From: Nitratifractor sp.
Lineage (GTDB): Bacteria > Campylobacterota > Campylobacteria > Campylobacterales > Sulfurovaceae
Direction: 5' to 3'
Length of the DNA stretch: 35,559 bases
Assembly (NCBI GenBank): GCA_015488535.1
Contig: WFNP01000059.1
Coordinates: 1-35,559 of the forward strand
In this document: in pieces, positions 25,867 to 34,302 of the stretch
Layout of the letters: each line of letters opens with the position of its first letter
Numbering within the stretch: position 1 is the stretch's first letter
Notes under the pieces: generated by a model
What the model was told of the DNA's origin: nothing
Database searches by the model: none
Seen by the model: the letters and a program-made list of their open reading frames with translations, nothing else
Program-made: the position numbers and the translations under genes

Positions 25867-26985
25867 ATGAGAAAACTACTTGTGGCAATGAGTCTGACAA
25901 GTGTCATACTGAATGCTCAGACATACAATCTAGATAAATTGGCAGGTTCTACATTGATGATAGGCTTTTTTGGCACCAGTGCCAAACCTGAGAGTAAAAT
26001 ATGCAAAGAGATAAAAAAATATGATTTGGCAGGTGTGATACTGTTTGACAAAGACCCTGTGCATAGAGGAAAAGCCAAAAACATATCATCATCTTCACAG
26101 CTTCGCAAATTGACAAAGGAGCTGAAATCATGCTCACCTGATGGCAGACTGCTGATAGCAGTAGATCAGGAGGGTGGTATTGTGCAGAGGCTCAAGAGCA
26201 GATACGGATTTTACGGCAGATTCCCAAAAGCTTCTGATATCTCAAAAACAGGTAAAAAAAGAGCTAAACAGATATATGCAAAGATGGCAAGAGAGTTGAA
26301 AAATACAGGTATAAACTATGACCTCGCCCCTGTAGTAGATTTGGCTCTCAATCCCAAAAACAGAGTAATTGTAAAACTTGGCAGAAGTTTTTCAGACAAA
26401 CCTGAAATAGTAAGCAGTTATGCTGAAATTTTCATCAGACAGATGCACAGATACGGTATCATCACATCACTCAAGCATTTTCCCGGTCACGGCTCATCTA
26501 CAGGAGATACACACAAAGGCTTTGTAGATGTCACAAATCAGTGGAAGAGCATAGAGTTACAGCCTTACAAAACACTCATCAACAAACATTTGGCAGACAG
26601 TGTAATGGTAGCTCATATCTTCAACAAAAAACTAGACAGCCGATATCCTGCCTCTTTATCTCATAATATTGTTACAGGGTTACTTAGAAACAAACTTCAC
26701 TTCAACGGTGTAGTGATTACCGATGATTTGCAAATGGGAGCTATCAGCAAACACTACAGTCTCAAAGATACAATCAGCTTAGCTCTCAATGCCGGAGATG
26801 ATATCCTGCTTTTTGGCAATCAACTCGACCCAAGCAAAATATACAGTGCTGATAAACTGGTAAAAGTTATCAAAGAGTTAATCAAAGAGAAAAAAATTTC
26901 TATATCCCAACTAAAAAAGGCTAAACAGAGAGTAGATAGACTCAAAAGAAGAGACTATAGCAGTAATGCAGGTGATATGTATTGA
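25867..26985 (+). CDS. Exported glycoside hydrolase family 3 beta-N-acetylhexosaminidase (NagZ-type)
   Basis: GH3 enzyme of 372 residues expected to remove beta-linked N-acetylglucosamine from peptidoglycan fragments. Conserved parts are AVDQEGGIVQRL (98-109), the catalytic His/Asp loop KHFPGHGSSTGDTHKG (203-218), and the nucleophile segment VVITDDLQMGAI (282-293). The N-terminus MRKLLVAMSLTSVILNAQ looks like a cleavable signal peptide, so it should act outside the cytoplasm, unlike the enterobacterial enzyme. GAGGG lies about 8 bases before the ATG. It converges on dusB with 3 bases between stops. Confidence 0.9.
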   Translation: MRKLLVAMSLTSVILNAQTYNLDKLAGSTLMIGFFGTSAKPESKICKEIKKYDLAGVILFDKDPVHRGKAKNISSSSQLRKLTKELKSCSPDGRLLIAVDQEGGIVQRLKSRYGFYGRFPKASDISKTGKKRAKQIYAKMARELKNTGINYDLAPVVDLALNPKNRVIVKLGRSFSDKPEIVSSYAEIFIRQMHRYGIITSLKHFPGHGSSTGDTHKGFVDVTNQWKSIELQPYKTLINKHLADSVMVAHIFNKKLDSRYPASLSHNIVTGLLRNKLHFNGVVITDDLQMGAISKHYSLKDTISLALNAGDDILLFGNQLDPSKIYSADKLVKVIKELIKEKKISISQLKKAKQRVDRLKRRDYSSNAGDMY

Positions 26986-26988
26986 AAT

Positions 26989-27951
26989 TTAATCACTCTC
27001 CACAAGTAGAGATTGAGAAAAAAATCTATCTATAGCCTCTCTCATCTGTATAGGTTCTGAGATAGTGTTTATCTCATTTCTGAATGCTCCGGCTCCTCTG
27101 AATCCGGCTTTGGAGTAGGTATGAAGATGTTTTCTAAATAGAATTACACCATAAGCGCCGTAATGCTCTATCATTCTGTCAAAATGCTCCAAAACAGCAC
27201 TTTTTATCATATCACTGTCAGGATTGTCTATACCATCTTTTATCATCTTGAATATCCACGGTTTGCCGACTGCTCCTCTGCCAATCATAATACCGTCACA
27301 CTTCGTATGCTCTAGCACCCATTTGGCTTTTTTGGGGGAGTCTATATCACCGTTGGCTATTACAGGGATATTTACTGCCTCTTTCACTTCAGCTATAGCA
27401 TCATAATCAACAGGAGCTTTAAATCTGCCACTTCTGGTTCTGCCATGCACTGCTATAAAATCTGCACCACTATCTTCACATACTTTGGCTATCTCTATAT
27501 GGTTTTTTTCACTAAAGCCCAATCTTATTTTGACAGATGTCAAAGGTTTGTTTGAGTATTTTTTTATTGTCTCTATCGCTTTGCCCATCTTGTTTAAATC
27601 TGTCAGCAGTGCGCTTCCCTGTAGATTGTTTACCACTTTTGGCACAGGACACCCACAGTTTAAATCCACAATATCCACGCCTTCCTGGGCATTAATCACA
27701 TCCAAAGCTCTTTTTAGTATTTCAGGCTCTGAACCTGCTATCTGTATAGAGTATGGTATCTCCAACGGACTTTTTTTGAGCATACCTTCAGTCTTTTTGC
27801 TACCATATGCCAAAGCATTTGAGCTAATCATCTCACTCACTGTCAAATCCACTCCAAACTTCTTGACTACAGAGCGAAATGGCAAATCAGTAAATCCGGC
27901 AAGTGGAGCTAAGGCATATACAGGTTTGGAAAAATCTAATATCATTTGCAA
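26989..27951 (-). CDS. tRNA-dihydrouridine synthase (DusB-like)
   Basis: FMN-dependent reductase of 320 residues that makes dihydrouridine in tRNA. Signatures are LAPLAGFTDLPFRS at the FMN site, VDLNCGCPVPKVV with the catalytic cysteine (Cys99-Cys101 region), VKIRLGF, AVHGRTRSGRF, VIANGDIDSP and GIMIGRGAVGKPWIF. The DusB assignment rests on general resemblance; the exact tRNA position is not known. Its start overlaps the upstream gene by 10 bases; a second ATG two codons in is equally possible. It is the last gene of the long operon. Confidence 0.93.
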   Translation of the reverse strand: MQMILDFSKPVYALAPLAGFTDLPFRSVVKKFGVDLTVSEMISSNALAYGSKKTEGMLKKSPLEIPYSIQIAGSEPEILKRALDVINAQEGVDIVDLNCGCPVPKVVNNLQGSALLTDLNKMGKAIETIKKYSNKPLTSVKIRLGFSEKNHIEIAKVCEDSGADFIAVHGRTRSGRFKAPVDYDAIAEVKEAVNIPVIANGDIDSPKKAKWVLEHTKCDGIMIGRGAVGKPWIFKMIKDGIDNPDSDMIKSAVLEHFDRMIEHYGAYGVILFRKHLHTYSKAGFRGAGAFRNEINTISEPIQMREAIDRFFSQSLLVESD

Positions 27952-28973
27952 ACTACAGCTGTATCTATCAAATCATCTATTTTGAAGTTATACTTGTTTC
28001 TCTTGAGTATCAAATAGGCTCTAAATGGCTTAAATTCATACTCGTCATGCTCTTCTAAAAATGTCTGCACTCTATCAAGCATCTCATACTCAAACAATAG
28101 ATACAAATAGGCATTTGATGCCGACTCATCTTTTTGAATTAACTTTTTAAACATAGCAAGATTTTCATCAGGAGAGAATCTCTTCAATATTGATTTTGCC
28201 AAAAACATATATCTACTGCAATCCATCTCAAACAGAGATATAAAATACTCTACCATCTCCATAGATGTAGTATTATCCTCTTTATCGCACAATCTCTTAA
28301 TCAAAACAGAAAAATGCTCATCTCTCAGTAGTGCAGAGTATTTCTTTATCTTATACAGCTCCAGTCTTGATACTGCTATATCCATAGCCTCTTTTAAAAC
28401 CTGCTCATTATAATTTTCTTTTGCAAAGAGTACCTCTTCTACATAGTTTTGTGTAGAGTGCAATCTGTTTATCTGATTTTTTACAACCCACGGATTATCA
28501 TTTGAGAGCTTTTTATCAAGCTTCTTTTCACTCAAATTTACATATTTGCCACTTTTTATATCGTCTATCGTTTCAAGTGTATCAGCAAACTTCTCACTCA
28601 ATCCCTGTATATTGCCTGTCACATTCAATATAGAGGCATTCAGTAAAACAGCTCCCTCTTTAACCTTTTCTATTGAGTATGTATGAACCTTTGGCTCATG
28701 CATCAAAGACCAAAAAAGTGCATCTTTGAGTGTTTCTGTATCTTTTGCCCACTTTCTATTATAAAAATAGTTTCTTGTTCCATGATATGCTATATGCAAG
28801 ATAGTCATAAAATAGAGCAAAAGCAAAGGAAGTGCTATCCAACCGGCTATGGGCAAAGTAAGTGTATAACCCATCATAGTGATAGTATGAGAATCGGGAT
28901 AGAGCATATATACCCCTCCTACAATAGCTACAATCAACGCAAATGCCGATACCATATATGTACCCAGATTCAT
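27942..28973 (-). CDS. Membrane-anchored protein of unknown function
   Basis: Protein of 343 residues with two N-terminal membrane helices (about 7-25 and 40-62), followed by a charged, mostly helical soluble region of about 270 residues. Segments such as DALFWSLMHEPKVHTYSIEKV and YLLFEYEMLDRVQTFLEEHDEYEFKPF suggest TPR- or HEAT-like helices. I do not recognise the family. AAGGAG stands before the ATG. It lies between the DksA-like gene (9-base gap) and dusB (10-base overlap). Confidence 0.8.
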   Translation of the reverse strand: MNLGTYMVSAFALIVAIVGGVYMLYPDSHTITMMGYTLTLPIAGWIALPLLLLYFMTILHIAYHGTRNYFYNRKWAKDTETLKDALFWSLMHEPKVHTYSIEKVKEGAVLLNASILNVTGNIQGLSEKFADTLETIDDIKSGKYVNLSEKKLDKKLSNDNPWVVKNQINRLHSTQNYVEEVLFAKENYNEQVLKEAMDIAVSRLELYKIKKYSALLRDEHFSVLIKRLCDKEDNTTSMEMVEYFISLFEMDCSRYMFLAKSILKRFSPDENLAMFKKLIQKDESASNAYLYLLFEYEMLDRVQTFLEEHDEYEFKPFRAYLILKRNKYNFKIDDLIDTAVVCK

Positions 28974-28982
28974 ATCTTCTCC

Positions 28983-29342
28983 TTAGTTATTTTGCTCTTT
29001 TTCATTTATCTCTCTACATGCTATACAAAAACGGGCAAAATTTTTGACCTTCAGCCTCTCTATACCTATAGGCTCTTCACACATTTCACATATGCCGTAA
29101 GTTCCGTTTTTGATTTTATCCAAAGCTACTTCAATTTCATTCAATTCTTCTCTTTGTGCTTCCAAAATTCTGCTGTCAATATCTGTCTGCATTGACAAAA
29201 CAGCAAAATCACCCTCATCTTTTGGCTCTTGATTTCTCATCATATTCAGCTTCTCATTGGCTTTTTGAAAATTGTTTATAATCTTTGATTTTCTATCTTC
29301 AAGCTGTTGTTTAAACATAGCTATCTCTTCAGCTGTCAACAT
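28983..29342 (-). CDS. DksA/TraR-family zinc-finger protein
   Basis: RNA polymerase secondary-channel regulator candidate of 119 residues. The coiled-coil hairpin (about 5-78) bears DEGDFA (42-47), which fits the DxxDxA tip motif of DksA, and the C4 zinc finger is Cys85, Cys88, Cys106 and Cys109 (YGICEMCEEPIG ... FCIACREIN). It is a little shorter than Escherichia DksA. With ppGpp, family members tune stable RNA and amino-acid promoters; that is assumed here. Confidence 0.9.
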   Translation of the reverse strand: MLTAEEIAMFKQQLEDRKSKIINNFQKANEKLNMMRNQEPKDEGDFAVLSMQTDIDSRILEAQREELNEIEVALDKIKNGTYGICEMCEEPIGIERLKVKNFARFCIACREINEKEQNN

Positions 29343-29381
29343 ATCTCTTTACCCTCTCTTTAAACTCTGTTATTTCAAATT

Positions 29382-29843
29382 TTATTTATGATATGGATGA
29401 TTGTGTATTATACTCAACCCTCTGAATATCTGCTCTAGTAAAACTACTTTTACCAGTTTATGTGAAAGTGTTATTTTACCAAATGATATGGATTTATTAC
29501 TTTTATCTATAAAACTCTTTTCAAAACCGTATGCACCACCTATAAAAAAATTTATTCTTGATTTGTCTTTCAATATATCAGCAAACTGATAACTATCCAC
29601 CTCTTTGGATGATGGGTCTAAAACTACATTGTAAGCATTTGGTATATATTTTGTAAATGCCTCTGTATATGATGCTTGTGCTGTTTTGGCAGATATGTCA
29701 TGAGCTTTGGCTATATCTTTGGTATATATTTCATGCAGTTGCACTTTGGCAAATGCTTTACAACTTTTCAGATAATGCTCTATCAATGGCTCATATATAG
29801 AGTTTTTGCCCTTTTTGTCAATAATATATATATCTATTTTCAT
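29382..29843 (-). CDS. rlmH: 23S rRNA pseudouridine-1915 N3-methyltransferase RlmH
   Basis: SPOUT-class methyltransferase of 153 residues that methylates pseudouridine 1915 in helix 69 of 23S rRNA. The SAM-binding knot is shown by INFFIGGAYGFE (about 96-107), the segment ISFGKITLSHKLVKVVLLEQIFR, and the C-terminus HNHPYHK, which is invariant in the family. The ATG overlaps the helicase stop by 4 bases. Confidence 0.97.
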   Translation of the reverse strand: MKIDIYIIDKKGKNSIYEPLIEHYLKSCKAFAKVQLHEIYTKDIAKAHDISAKTAQASYTEAFTKYIPNAYNVVLDPSSKEVDSYQFADILKDKSRINFFIGGAYGFEKSFIDKSNKSISFGKITLSHKLVKVVLLEQIFRGLSIIHNHPYHK

Positions 29844-31156
29844 TCACTTACTCTCTTTTTTATACTGTTTTCCCACTCTGTTACTCTCCTATCTACTCTA
29901 ACGACTCTTTCAAGATATGCTCTAAAATCAATTCCACCAAACTCTATAAACAGATTTTCAGGAGTAATGGCACGGGATATAGCTACATAAAACTGACTAG
30001 GAGCAAAAATAGCATCTATATTACAAATCAGATTCTCTATACCCATTCCCTGAGATTTGTGTATAGTCACAGCATAGGCGGGTTTGACAGCAAATTGTGA
30101 CAGTGTAGCCACTACCTGGGTATTTATTTCCAAACCATCTGTATTTATCTCTACCATATCGAAATCATGTCTTTCTACTCTGAGATATTTGTCATCTTTT
30201 TCTATCAGTAGAAAATCATCTTCTATTTCACGCAATACTCCCCGCTCACCATTGTAATATCTACCCCATTTATTTACAGTAAACAACAAAGGAGTACCGA
30301 CTTTTAAATCCAGTATATCATTTACAGGCAGTGCCTCTTTCCATTTTTGTATTCGTGAGGGATATATACTCTTTTCACTTTTGAATATCGAAGATATGCT
30401 TTTTAAATCACCATCCAATCTGTCGATATTCTCTCTGTTTATACGGTTTACATCTATATTGCGACTGTATAATCTCGTATAGTGATGACTCTTTGCAGGA
30501 ATAGCTCTGTTTTGTATATCGCTAAGATAATCTACTGTCTCATTGTCCAACTCTCCTCTGCGAATTTTGGAGAGTATATTGGCAAAATAGTCATCTTTTG
30601 TTCGTTTTGACTCTCTCAACTCCAGCACTACAGGCTCAAAAAATCTCCATGCATCACTCTCAAATGCAAAAACTCTGTCTCCAAACAGACTATTTGAGAG
30701 TGTTGAGCTTTTTATTACAGGTGGTAATTGATAAAAGTCTCCTACCATCATTATTTTGCCTGAAAAGCCCAAACTAGTAAGACGATAGCGAACCATATCC
30801 AAAAGATTTGCAGATACCATACTAATTTCATCTATTATTATCAAATCTGTAGCAGAGATGATTTTTTTTAATTCTGACAATCGTTTTTTGTTTCGTCTGT
30901 CATGCTCTCTAAGCTCTTCAAGATTTGAGCTTATACCAAATGCAAAAAAACTGTGTATGGTAAGACCACCTATATTTACCGCACTAATCCCGGTAGAGCC
31001 AAGTGCCACCACATCTAATCCCACCTCTTTATAGCTGGATATAATATCTCTTGTCAGATAGCTTTTGCCTGTACCAGCTCCTCCGGTAATAAGCAAATTA
31101 TCATTTTTGAGTATATCAAGAGCCATATCTGTAAGATTGCTGTTTTTTTCAATCAT
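29840..31156 (-). CDS. PIF1-like superfamily 1 helicase
   Basis: AAA/SF1B helicase of 438 residues. Walker A is GGAGTGKS (25-32) and Walker B IIIDEISM (Asp109-Glu110). Motif III reads MVGDFYQLPPV, and C-terminal motifs include AVTIHKSQGMGIENL and QFYVAISRA. These fit the PIF1/RecD2 group, 5'-3' helicases that unwind G-quadruplexes, forks or recombination intermediates. There is no RecB/RecC partner in the window. It is coupled by 4-base overlaps to the small basic gene upstream and rlmH downstream. Confidence 0.9.
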   Translation of the reverse strand: MIEKNSNLTDMALDILKNDNLLITGGAGTGKSYLTRDIISSYKEVGLDVVALGSTGISAVNIGGLTIHSFFAFGISSNLEELREHDRRNKKRLSELKKIISATDLIIIDEISMVSANLLDMVRYRLTSLGFSGKIMMVGDFYQLPPVIKSSTLSNSLFGDRVFAFESDAWRFFEPVVLELRESKRTKDDYFANILSKIRRGELDNETVDYLSDIQNRAIPAKSHHYTRLYSRNIDVNRINRENIDRLDGDLKSISSIFKSEKSIYPSRIQKWKEALPVNDILDLKVGTPLLFTVNKWGRYYNGERGVLREIEDDFLLIEKDDKYLRVERHDFDMVEINTDGLEINTQVVATLSQFAVKPAYAVTIHKSQGMGIENLICNIDAIFAPSQFYVAISRAITPENLFIEFGGIDFRAYLERVVRVDRRVTEWENSIKKRVSE

Positions 31157-31353
31157 ATATGATGCTCCGATTTCAACATATCAAGCAGTTTTGACAAAAA
31201 TCCCCTTTTTGTTTTTTTGTGATGCTCTGTTGCAGTATCTACAGACCTCTTTTCTCTAAACTCTTCCTCCAGCCACCTCGATACATAATCCAGCCTCTTT
31301 ACAGCTCTTTTCAATCTTTTTGGCTCAAAATATCCCGTCTTTTCCATTATCAA
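31153..31353 (-). CDS. Small basic protein between the MotB-like and helicase genes
   Basis: Product of 66 residues (64 if the second ATG is used), rich in Lys/Arg/Glu and mostly helical: EPKRLKRAVKRLDYVSRWL at the start, KKTKRGFLSKLLDMLK near the end. No known family recognised. It overlaps the MotB-like stop by 29 bases and ends in an ATGA overlap with the helicase start. These junctions argue for a real, translated gene rather than a chance frame. It may be a nucleic-acid-binding or helicase-partner peptide, but that is a guess. Confidence 0.65.
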   Translation of the reverse strand: MIMEKTGYFEPKRLKRAVKRLDYVSRWLEEEFREKRSVDTATEHHKKTKRGFLSKLLDMLKSEHHI

Positions 31354-32716
31354 GTATCCTCTCTATCTCATCCATGGCATCTCTGTTTTTGAGCTTGAAT
31401 TTAATCTCTATTCTTCTTGAAGCCTCTTTATCCTCTACACCATTTTTCATTACAGGGTCAAGATATGCTCTTCCACTTGCTACAAGATACTTTTTCAAAT
31501 CATACTTCTTGGATACAGGCAGAGTCAAAAGATAATTCATCACAGCAAGAGCTCTTTTTTGTGATAGTTCCAAATTATAAAGATAACCTCCGTCACTGTC
31601 AGTATGCCCTTCTATCACTATTCTCTCTAGATGGGGTCTGATTGCCCGGTTGCTCATAAGTGCAGCTATATAATCTTCAAATATAGCTCTAAGCTCACTT
31701 TTGGCTTCATCTTTGAGTTTGGCACTGCCCTTGTCAAACAAAATATTTGAAGAGAGTCTAAGAGAGCCTGTTTTCTTATCGATATCGATTTTATTTCCCA
31801 AAGTCTCTTTGAGTGCGGCAATTACTTTCAGTCTGATACCTGTCAATGTCTTTATTTTTGCTTTTTGTTTTTGGAGTTTGGCTATCAAATCATCATACTT
31901 TGTCTTCTGCTCATCCAATGCTTCCAAAAGTTCTGTAAGTTTTTTATCTTTCAATTTCAACTCATCTTCTACCTTTGTCAATTTACCGGATAAGACTATG
32001 ACTCTGTTTACATATTTTTGTATCTTTTTTTGCTTATCTTGCATTGTAGTATTTGTATCTTGAGTCAGATTTTGCAATACAATAATTTTTCTGTTTAACT
32101 CATCTATCTTTGCGTTCTTTGCCAAAAGCAATTGATTTAATTTTTTTAGTTCATTCTCTTTAAGCTCAAGCTCATTATCTTTTAAAGTTATGGTTTTGTT
32201 ACTGTCTTTCATGATACTTTGGAGTTTGGCTTCACTATTTGCAAGTTTGCGATAGAGTTGTTTGTTACTGTTTTTCTCTGCTCTTAACTTCAATTTCAAA
32301 TCAGCCAAAAGCAGATGCAATTTTCTTACCTCATCCTCTTTGAGTCTTATTTTATGTATAGCTTCTTCTATTTTCTTTTTCTGTTTTCTTATAATTACGC
32401 TCTGTTTTCCTATTTTACTTTTACCACTAGCAAGAGCCTTTTCTCTATCTTTCAATTTTGCTTTGAGTCTGTTGAGATTGGCTATTTTCTCTTTTAGTAT
32501 TCTTTTTTTCTCACGCAAATCCCTGCGGGTCTTTTCTATCTCTATTCTGGCTTGGGAGAGACTTGTTTTCTTGTTTTGTAAATCTTCTCTCATTATGATT
32601 GATTTTGAGACTATTGCACCTATTAACAGGATAAATACGAACAATAATCCAGCCATCAAATCAGCGTATGATATCCAGAAGTTATTGCTCTGCTCAGTAT
32701 TGTTTTTGCGAAACAT
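31325..32716 (-). CDS. MotB/OmpA-family motor protein with long coiled coil
   Basis: Inner-membrane protein of 463 residues. One N-terminal membrane helix (about 20-42) begins with the motif SYADLMAGLL, in which Asp19 matches the proton-carrying aspartate of MotB/ZorB. A very long coiled coil (about 45-300) follows, then an OmpA-like peptidoglycan-binding domain (about 310-450: NILFDKGSAKL, VIEGHTDSDGGYLYN, LSQKRALAVMNYLL). It would bind the cell wall and form the stator's B subunit with the gene just upstream (2-base gap). It is not the flagellar MotB: the coil is far longer and no flagellar gene is near. Confidence 0.9.
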   Translation of the reverse strand: MFRKNNTEQSNNFWISYADLMAGLLFVFILLIGAIVSKSIIMREDLQNKKTSLSQARIEIEKTRRDLREKKRILKEKIANLNRLKAKLKDREKALASGKSKIGKQSVIIRKQKKKIEEAIHKIRLKEDEVRKLHLLLADLKLKLRAEKNSNKQLYRKLANSEAKLQSIMKDSNKTITLKDNELELKENELKKLNQLLLAKNAKIDELNRKIIVLQNLTQDTNTTMQDKQKKIQKYVNRVIVLSGKLTKVEDELKLKDKKLTELLEALDEQKTKYDDLIAKLQKQKAKIKTLTGIRLKVIAALKETLGNKIDIDKKTGSLRLSSNILFDKGSAKLKDEAKSELRAIFEDYIAALMSNRAIRPHLERIVIEGHTDSDGGYLYNLELSQKRALAVMNYLLTLPVSKKYDLKKYLVASGRAYLDPVMKNGVEDKEASRRIEIKFKLKNRDAMDEIERILDNGKDGIF

Positions 32717-32718
32717 AA

Positions 32719-33828
32719 CTATTGTCTGTCCCCTCTTCTTCTCTCTTCTATCTCTCTGTTGAGTTTTGCCTGAACTCTGCCGATAGTCTCTGTCATTCTG
32801 CCAAGTTTGTCTATGGCTTCTGCCAATTCATCATCAATCTTGTCAAATGTATAATTGACACTCTCATCAAATCTCAAAAGATTTCTATCAAGCTCCCTAC
32901 TGGCTCTGATAAACAAATCTATATTCCGACGCATAGCTTCTTCGGCTCTCATGGCATCTGTTTTGCTCTCCAATCTATCCAGCGTAGCTGACAAATCTTT
33001 TGAAGCCTCTTTCAGATTTTTGGCAATAAGAGACATACTCTCTGAAGATTTATCTATCAACTGTTTATAACTTCTTATATAATGATTATTCAAATCTTTT
33101 ATAAAATCCAAATTAAATGTCTCTCTCAAAGTCTCGACTATCTTATGATCTTTTAGTTCACTCTGCATATGCTCATGTTTTATCAATTCACTCTTTTTCC
33201 ATATTCTTGAGTCATACAGATTCTCCAACTCTATGACTACTCTTTCTATCTTTGCCAAGCCTCTTCTTTCAAAAAATGTCCACCACAGCGATAGAAAAAT
33301 ACCATAAATAGATGCATAAAATGCTGTCCCTATACCAGAGAGTAGCACTGATATCTGCTCATCTAGTTTTTCACTGCTTTGCACAGTAAAATCAGGCATA
33401 GATATGGCTATTGCCAAAAATGTACCCAAAATACCCAACATAGGAAAGACCATAGAGGCAATTTTTGCATAATTATCTTCTCTGATGTCCTTGAAATAAT
33501 CCTCCATAAACTCTCTGACAGTGAGTGTAGATTTGGTCTTTCCCATTATAGTAAGAGCATTTCTTTTGAGAGCATCCTGCAAATCACTCTCCATAATAGC
33601 AAAATTATTTGATATGACACATACTGAATAACTTGCATTATGTTTGACAAAAAGCAGAAAAATAAAGAAAATCACCGATATAGTAATTAATGTATGAATA
33701 CCTACTTTATATGGTATATAACCAAAATAACCAATCACTAAAACAATAACAGCTATCAACGGCACTGATACCATCATCAAAAATACACCCGGACAGTGGA
33801 CATCACTTCGACTTAATCTATCTGACAT
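32719..33828 (-). CDS. MotA/TolQ/ExbB-like proton channel protein with cytoplasmic tail
   Basis: Membrane protein of 369 residues. Helices lie at about 13-36, 43-62, 143-163 and 180-203. The third contains MLGILGTFLAIAISMP, the MotA/TolQ/ExbB signature, and the fourth GIGTAFYASIYGIFLSLWW. A charged helical tail of about 165 residues (205-369) follows, like that of ZorA. With the MotB-like partner it should form a proton-driven 5:2 motor. No flagellar, Tol or Ton genes accompany it. It is the first gene of the long operon. Confidence 0.9.
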   Translation of the reverse strand: MSDRLSRSDVHCPGVFLMMVSVPLIAVIVLVIGYFGYIPYKVGIHTLITISVIFFIFLLFVKHNASYSVCVISNNFAIMESDLQDALKRNALTIMGKTKSTLTVREFMEDYFKDIREDNYAKIASMVFPMLGILGTFLAIAISMPDFTVQSSEKLDEQISVLLSGIGTAFYASIYGIFLSLWWTFFERRGLAKIERVVIELENLYDSRIWKKSELIKHEHMQSELKDHKIVETLRETFNLDFIKDLNNHYIRSYKQLIDKSSESMSLIAKNLKEASKDLSATLDRLESKTDAMRAEEAMRRNIDLFIRASRELDRNLLRFDESVNYTFDKIDDELAEAIDKLGRMTETIGRVQAKLNREIEERRRGDRQ

Positions 33829-33859
33829 TACAAACCTCTATTTAATGATATTACAAACG

Positions 33860-33865
33860 ATTATA
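33860..33865 (-). promoter_or_regulatory. -10 box of the motor/helicase operon
   Basis: TATAAT on the minus strand, within GGTATAATCG, lies 31 bases before the MotA-like start codon. CTCTATTT/AAATAGAG (33836-33843 and 33868-33875) form inverted repeats around it and could be an operator. No clear -35 is seen. Confidence 0.5.
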
Positions 33866-33906
33866 CCAAATAGAGACTCTATTTTTGACTTTTTTCTGTT
33901 TTACCC

Positions 33907-33935
33907 TTGCTTTTAACAGATTTTACAGTTATAAT
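33907..33935 (+). promoter_or_regulatory. Promoter of the cold-shock gene
   Basis: TTGCTT (33907-33912), a 17-base spacer, and TATAAT (33930-33935). Transcription would begin near 33942, leaving a leader of about 130 bases before the ATG at 34073. The leader can form a 7-bp hairpin AAGATGA/TCATCTT. Such long leaders act as thermosensors in other cspA-type genes. Confidence 0.5.
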
Positions 33936-34072
33936 GCTCTCCGAAGAAAGATGAGGTTAGAGTTCATCTTAGCAGTGTTACATGTGTTACTCCGCTATAC
34001 CCGAAAGACTCCTCGATTATCGACTTCCACTTATAAAGTGTAAAATAATATCAATACAAAAAAGGTACAAAA

Positions 34073-34291
34073 ATGGCAGAATTGCTTCAAGGAACAGTTA
34101 AATGGTTCAACGACGAAAAAGGTTACGGATTTATCCAACAAGATAATGGTGGAAACGATGTATTCGTTCACTTCAGACAAGTAAATAATCCTGATGGTGG
34201 TAGAGTATCTCTTCAAGAAGGTCAAAAAGTGACTTTCGAAATTGGAGAAGGTATGAAGGGTCCTCAAGCTGAGAATGTAACAGCTCTATAA
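34073..34291 (+). CDS. Cold-shock domain protein (CspA family)
   Basis: Single-stranded nucleic acid chaperone of 72 residues. RNP1 is KGYGFIQQ and RNP2 DVFVHF, in the usual five-strand OB fold that starts [18 protein letters not shown] lies 9 bases before the ATG. A promoter with a long leader precedes it and a strong terminator follows, so it is a single-gene unit. Confidence 0.96.
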   Translation: MAELLQGTVKWFNDEKGYGFIQQDNGGNDVFVHFRQVNNPDGGRVSLQEGQKVTFEIGEGMKGPQAENVTAL

Positions 34292-34302
34292 TCCCAAACT
34301 CC

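Noticed and set aside
31701-32762. Plus-strand hydrophobic frames opposite the MotB-like gene
   Set aside because: Phe/Leu/Ser-rich mirror images of the lysine/glutamate-rich coiled coil, not separate genes.
29840-33828. Calling the locus a Zorya defence system
   Set aside because: Only the ZorA/ZorB-like architecture is shared. There is no ZorC, ZorD or ZorE, the helicase is PIF1-like rather than SNF2-like, and rlmH, dksA-like and dusB follow in the same operon. It is kept as a hypothesis in the findings.
31325-33828. Flagellar motor genes motA and motB
   Set aside because: The lengths (369 and 463 residues), the long tail and the coil do not fit flagellar stators, and there is no flagellar gene beside them.
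34031-34267. Minus-strand frame of 78 codons opposite the cold-shock gene
   Set aside because: Complete overlap with a well-supported cold-shock gene and no start signal.
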